This document shows positions 26,377-28,732 of a stretch of DNA of 28,732 bases, piece after piece. Within the stretch, counting starts at the first letter, position 1; each line of letters opens with the position of its first letter. Source of the DNA: Caldisphaera sp046536515 (GTDB taxonomy: Archaea; Thermoproteota; Thermoprotei_A; Sulfolobales; Acidilobaceae); contig NZ_JAWDMQ010000017.1 in the NCBI RefSeq assembly GCF_046536515.1, positions 1 to 28,732 of the forward strand. Reading direction: 5' to 3'. Both the position numbers and the translations under genes were made by a program. The notes under the pieces were generated by a model. That model was not told where the DNA came from. It did no database searches and saw only the letters and a program-made list of their open reading frames with translations.

Positions 26377-26697
26377 TTATGCCACCTCAACTGGTACCAT
26401 TTCTATTGCCTTCACAGGACACTCCTGAGCGCACATACCGCATCCCTTACAAAAGTCCGAGCTGACATCATAGCTTATTTTATATTTTCTGTTCTTCTTT
26501 GTTGTATATTCTTTATCTAATTCTAGTATGGCATTATCTGGACAAACATACCAACAAATTCTACATCTTGTGCAAGTTTCTTGGTTTATAACTGGTATTA
26601 ATACTTTCCAATCCCCTGTTTTGTATTCTAAACTATTTCCCGGATTTACAACAATACCTCCAGGAGCCATTTCTTTAAAAGAAACTAAATTTTCCAT
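26377..26697 (-). CDS. porD: 2-oxoacid:ferredoxin oxidoreductase delta (ferredoxin-like) subunit
   Basis: A 106-residue subunit with two 4Fe-4S sites: C42, C45, C48, C52 (CTRCRICWYVCP) and C83, C86, C89, C93 (CKGCGMCAQECP). It carries electrons from the TPP centre to external ferredoxin. The N-terminal 35 residues (EMAPGGIVVNPGNSLEYKTG) are the usual PorD leader that packs on the other subunits. ATG at 26697, right after the porG stop, with GGAGGCGG as the ribosome site. Confidence 0.95.
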   Translation of the reverse strand: MENLVSFKEMAPGGIVVNPGNSLEYKTGDWKVLIPVINQETCTRCRICWYVCPDNAILELDKEYTTKKNRKYKISYDVSSDFCKGCGMCAQECPVKAIEMVPVEVA

Positions 26698-27273
26698 TTA
26701 TACCGCCTCCTGTAATTTCATAACTATGGTATTCTCATAAGCCTCTTGAACTGCTGAAGCATTAGCTTCCCCTATTTTTCCTGGGAACCTGCTCTTAATA
26801 ACGTTAATTATTGTCTCAATTTTTAACAAGTTAGTTGTCTTTATAACTGCTCCTAAAATTGCTGTGTTTACTATATTAGCTTTTAGCCATTTTAACGCAA
26901 TGCTCGTTGCATCTACTGTTGAAACATTAAAGTTGTTTGGCAAATTAAGCTTTTTCATTAATTCGTTAGGCATTAAGGGTGTGTTAGCAATAAAGTAGCC
27001 TCCTGGCTTTAAACCCTCAATATATTCATGTTTTAATAGACTTTTATCAAGAATAACAACTACATCGGGCTTTTCTATTGGAGTTCTTGGTATGTTTGGG
27101 TTATTTGTAACCCTTGTATATGCTCTAACTGGTGCACCCCTTCTCTCTGCACCAAATTCAGGGAAAGCTAATGCATATTTTCCCTCAATAATTGCTGCAG
27201 AAGCCAACACTTCTCCCGCAGTAACTGCTCCTTGACCCCCTCGGCCGTGCCATCTTATTTCTAATGTATTCAA
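26698..27273 (-). CDS. porG: 2-oxoacid:ferredoxin oxidoreductase gamma subunit
   Basis: A 191-residue subunit, first in the operon. It opens with EIRWHGRGGQGAVTAGEVLA and FPEFGAERRGAPVRAYTRV, the standard gamma-subunit signatures, followed by PDVVVILDKSLL and the C-terminal VQEAYENTIV region. It starts with TTG at 27273, with GGGGCG seven bases before it on the minus strand. The separate gamma-delta-alpha-beta order is the ancestral four-subunit form, unlike the fused two-subunit enzyme of Sulfolobus. Confidence 0.95.
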   Translation of the reverse strand: MNTLEIRWHGRGGQGAVTAGEVLASAAIIEGKYALAFPEFGAERRGAPVRAYTRVTNNPNIPRTPIEKPDVVVILDKSLLKHEYIEGLKPGGYFIANTPLMPNELMKKLNLPNNFNVSTVDATSIALKWLKANIVNTAILGAVIKTTNLLKIETIINVIKSRFPGKIGEANASAVQEAYENTIVMKLQEAV

Positions 27274-27302
27274 TTGAATCGCCCCTTTTGTTATATAGTG
27301 TT

Positions 27303-27320
27303 TAGGGATTAAATATTAAG
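27303..27320 (-). promoter_or_regulatory. por operon promoter candidate
   Basis: On the minus strand GCTTAATATTTAATCCC holds a TATA-like core about 40 bases before the TTG of porG, leaving a short leader with the GGGGCG ribosome site. Confidence 0.35.
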
Positions 27321-27431
27321 CTATATTGTTCATAAAATTATACCTAATGGTATACTAAAATTGATAAAAGTCATTTTTATTAGAAATGCTTTTTATTTAA
27401 TTTAACGGCGTTAAAGATATAAAGGGGGATC

Positions 27432-27442
27432 TATACAGTATA
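27432..27442. promoter_or_regulatory. TATACAGTATA palindrome before AbrB-PhoU paralogue 2
   Basis: A perfect 11-base palindrome (TATAC-A-GTATA) 18 bases before the ATG at 27460. It includes the word TATACAG that forms an inverted repeat upstream of paralogue 1 (10704-10739). A possible self-control site in the leader or promoter. Confidence 0.35.
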
Positions 27443-27459
27443 TATTTGGGGGAACGAGT

Positions 27460-28353
27460 ATGAGCTTAAATTCAACTAGAAGGATCCAAAGGTTGGGAGG
27501 TTCTAGTTTAATAGTTACTTTACCTAAACAGTGGGCTAAAAAGCTAGGATTAAAAGTTGGAGATGAATTAATGATATTGGAAGAAGGAGATCATTTAAAA
27601 CTCATACCTTCCGATAATAATGCTGTTAAAAAGGCTGAGACTGTATCAATAAAATACAATGGAATTGCAAAAATTGCAGGCCCAAAAATTATATCTGATT
27701 GCGCATTTATACATGGATACAAAAAAATAACAATAAATATTAAGGGATTAGATGATATAACATACTCTCAATTAGTAAAGGGATTAGATGAGAATGACAA
27801 AGTAGAAAATGTAACAGAAGGAATTGATTCATTGGAAGTAGAGTTGCTAAGCCCTCAAGAAGAAGATCCAAATAAATTCATTAAAGAATTGAACTCAAGA
27901 CTTCAGGAAATGATAGATGTCGCTATAAATGAAGGAAGCGTAAGTAAAGATTTGGAAAAAATAAGGAAGGAGGCAGAAGATATATCAATGACTGTATTAA
28001 GGATTTCAAAAAGGGAAGGTGAGCAACTAGATGCTATATCATATGGACTAATAATTTCATTACCTAACTTAGTTTTCAGTTATTTAGTTGCAGCTAATAA
28101 GGAGCAACTTAACAAAAACTCACAAACTTTAAAGATGGTTATAAGTGATTTATTAGGAGGTATAGCATCTAATAGTGGAAGAAGGATTTTAAATGCAGTA
28201 AAAATTGCAAGTGAGACAAAATCATTATTAAAGAATGAGGGGTCCGATGGAATATTAATTAGTCTATTCTCAATAATAGAGAGCATAGGCACAAAATTAA
28301 TATGTCCAGCCATAATTGAAGAAAATGAAGTATCTAATTTCAGAGAAGATTGA
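27460..28353 (+). CDS. AbrB-PhoU family regulator, paralogue 2
   Basis: A 297-residue protein. Residues 5-50 form the SpoVT/AbrB domain (RIQRLGGSSLIVTLPKQWAK then DELMILEEGDHLKLIPS). The helical remainder has the PhoU-like bundle with LVFSYLVAANKEQLN and SLFSIIESIG segments. It shares layout and DNA-binding motif with the product of 10783-11781 but is shorter. ATG start after GGGGGA. It diverges from porGDAB, so it may watch carbon or redox genes. Its stop is followed within four bases by IS605-type right end D, so the gene's natural 3' flank has been replaced. Confidence 0.85.
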   Translation: MSLNSTRRIQRLGGSSLIVTLPKQWAKKLGLKVGDELMILEEGDHLKLIPSDNNAVKKAETVSIKYNGIAKIAGPKIISDCAFIHGYKKITINIKGLDDITYSQLVKGLDENDKVENVTEGIDSLEVELLSPQEEDPNKFIKELNSRLQEMIDVAINEGSVSKDLEKIRKEAEDISMTVLRISKREGEQLDAISYGLIISLPNLVFSYLVAANKEQLNKNSQTLKMVISDLLGGIASNSGRRILNAVKIASETKSLLKNEGSDGILISLFSIIESIGTKLICPAIIEENEVSNFRED

Positions 28354-28356
28354 TAC

Positions 28357-28426
28357 AGAGTAGCACCTATAAAAAGATGTAACCCTTAAGACCTCAGGGA
28401 ACCCTTCAGGGCGGGGAGGAGGTCAG
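28357..28426 (+). mobile_element. Solo IS605-type right end, copy D
   Basis: About 70 bases that match the last part of element B from AGAGTAGCACC onward: a CACCT/AGATG hairpin with one mismatch, ACCCTTAAGACCTC, then CCCTTCAGGGCGGGGAGGAGGTCAG. No left end or transposase frame is attached; the bases before it are the end of an intact regulator gene. This is the tail expected for a TnpB guide-RNA scaffold, followed by host DNA in the guide position. Confidence 0.65.
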
Positions 28427-28542
28427 CTCTAAAAGCTTAAGTTAGCCTAGTCCAGAGGGTATAACTAAGATTACCTTATTTATATCTATTCGGGTTCGTT
28501 GCTATATGAAATGGCGCAGTTTCTAATTTAAGGATATACAGA

Positions 28543-28732
28543 GGTTAGCATTGGTTAGCATTGGTACAGTGCCAAATTAGTGGCAAATCACAGGGCTAAA
28601 TCTTTGGCAAAAATTTGCCAAAACGATGTGGCAAATTGCCGCACTGCTGGTTTCTGTACCATCATATAACGCAGTTTGTAAGGGCTTTCAAGGGTATGTA
28701 AGGTTTGCCACTTAATTTTGCCACTTGGTTTG
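28543..28732. repeat. Iteron-like cluster of GTGGCAAA sites and palindromes
   Basis: GGTTAGCATT is repeated in tandem (28543-28562). TGGTACAG (28562-28569) and CTGTACCA (28654-28661) enclose 100 bases. Inside are GTGGCAAA at 28580 and 28628, the near-perfect palindrome TTTGGCAAA-AA-TTTGCCAAA (28603-28622), and GGCAA-A-TTGCC. Beyond it, TTTGCCACTT occurs twice (28704-28713, 28717-28726) in the opposite sense. The cluster runs to the window edge. It may be a binding array for an initiator or repressor, or a mobile element end. Confidence 0.65.

Noticed and set aside
12610..28426. GCCCTnnAGGGC hairpins as simple intrinsic terminators
   Set aside because: The conservation extends beyond the stem into a fixed GGAGG-GTCAG tail, no T run follows, and crenarchaeal termination does not need a stem.
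28441..28510. tRNA-like look (AGCCTAGTCCAGAGGG then GGGTTCG)
   Set aside because: No matching acceptor, D, anticodon or T stems can be formed around these words.
28543..28732. CRISPR array
   Set aside because: Repeats are short, vary in direction and lack regular spacers of 30-40 bases.

Overview
The window looks like chromosomal DNA of a thermophilic (probably thermoacidophilic) crenarchaeote of the Thermoproteota. Evidence: a crenarchaeal-type PolB1 replicative polymerase, a second degenerate PolB2/Dpo2 polymerase in a three-gene operon, the chromatin protein Alba, a four-subunit 2-oxoacid:ferredoxin oxidoreductase, PAC2 and AbrB-PhoU proteins, many TTG/GTG starts with GGTGA-type ribosome sites, and T/A-rich TATA promoters. 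Base composition is A+T-rich except for one island. An Acidilobales/Caldisphaera-like host is my best guess (inference only).

Layout. 1-2.5 kb: a DUF3311 plus sodium:solute symporter pair, a C/D-box sRNA candidate, and an unknown protein. 2.5-5.4 kb: PolB1 (minus). 5.5-9.2 kb: a membrane HdrDE-like Fe-S oxidoreductase, a PAC2-Hsp20 protein-quality operon (minus) and a ferredoxin. 9.3-12.4 kb: glutamine synthetase and a divergent AbrB-PhoU regulator, then a sequon-rich anchored coil protein. 12.5-15.5 kb: an accessory island with a G+C-rich GH15 glucoamylase, gene debris, and IS200/IS605-type ends on both sides. 15.6-18.6 kb: Alba, cytidylate kinase, HtpX protease and a membrane-anchored winged-helix protein. 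18.6-19.0 kb: a second IS605-type remnant with a TnpB tail. 19.0-22.9 kb: a 2-hydroxyacid dehydrogenase, then the Dpo2 operon (degenerate RecA/RadA-like protein, small helical protein, PolB2). 22.9-24.2 kb: a predicted 17-codon gene and a catalytically dead nitrilase-fold protein. 24.2-27.3 kb: porGDAB (minus). 27.4-28.7 kb: a second AbrB-PhoU gene, a solo TnpB-type right end directly after its stop, and an iteron-like repeat cluster at the window edge.

How the parts relate. POR, ferredoxin and the Hdr-like enzyme fit ferredoxin-linked oxidation of 2-oxoacids and membrane electron transfer; glucoamylase and the carboxylate-type symporter fit organotrophic growth on sugars and acids. The most unusual structure is a set of four dispersed, same-strand, conserved hairpin-bearing right ends (12.6, 15.4, 19.0 and 28.4 kb) with no intact TnpA or TnpB in the window. 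They look like orphan TnpB-guide-RNA (omega-RNA-like) scaffolds. The Dpo2 operon, with degraded active sites in both its ATPase-like and polymerase members, is the second system worth pursuing.
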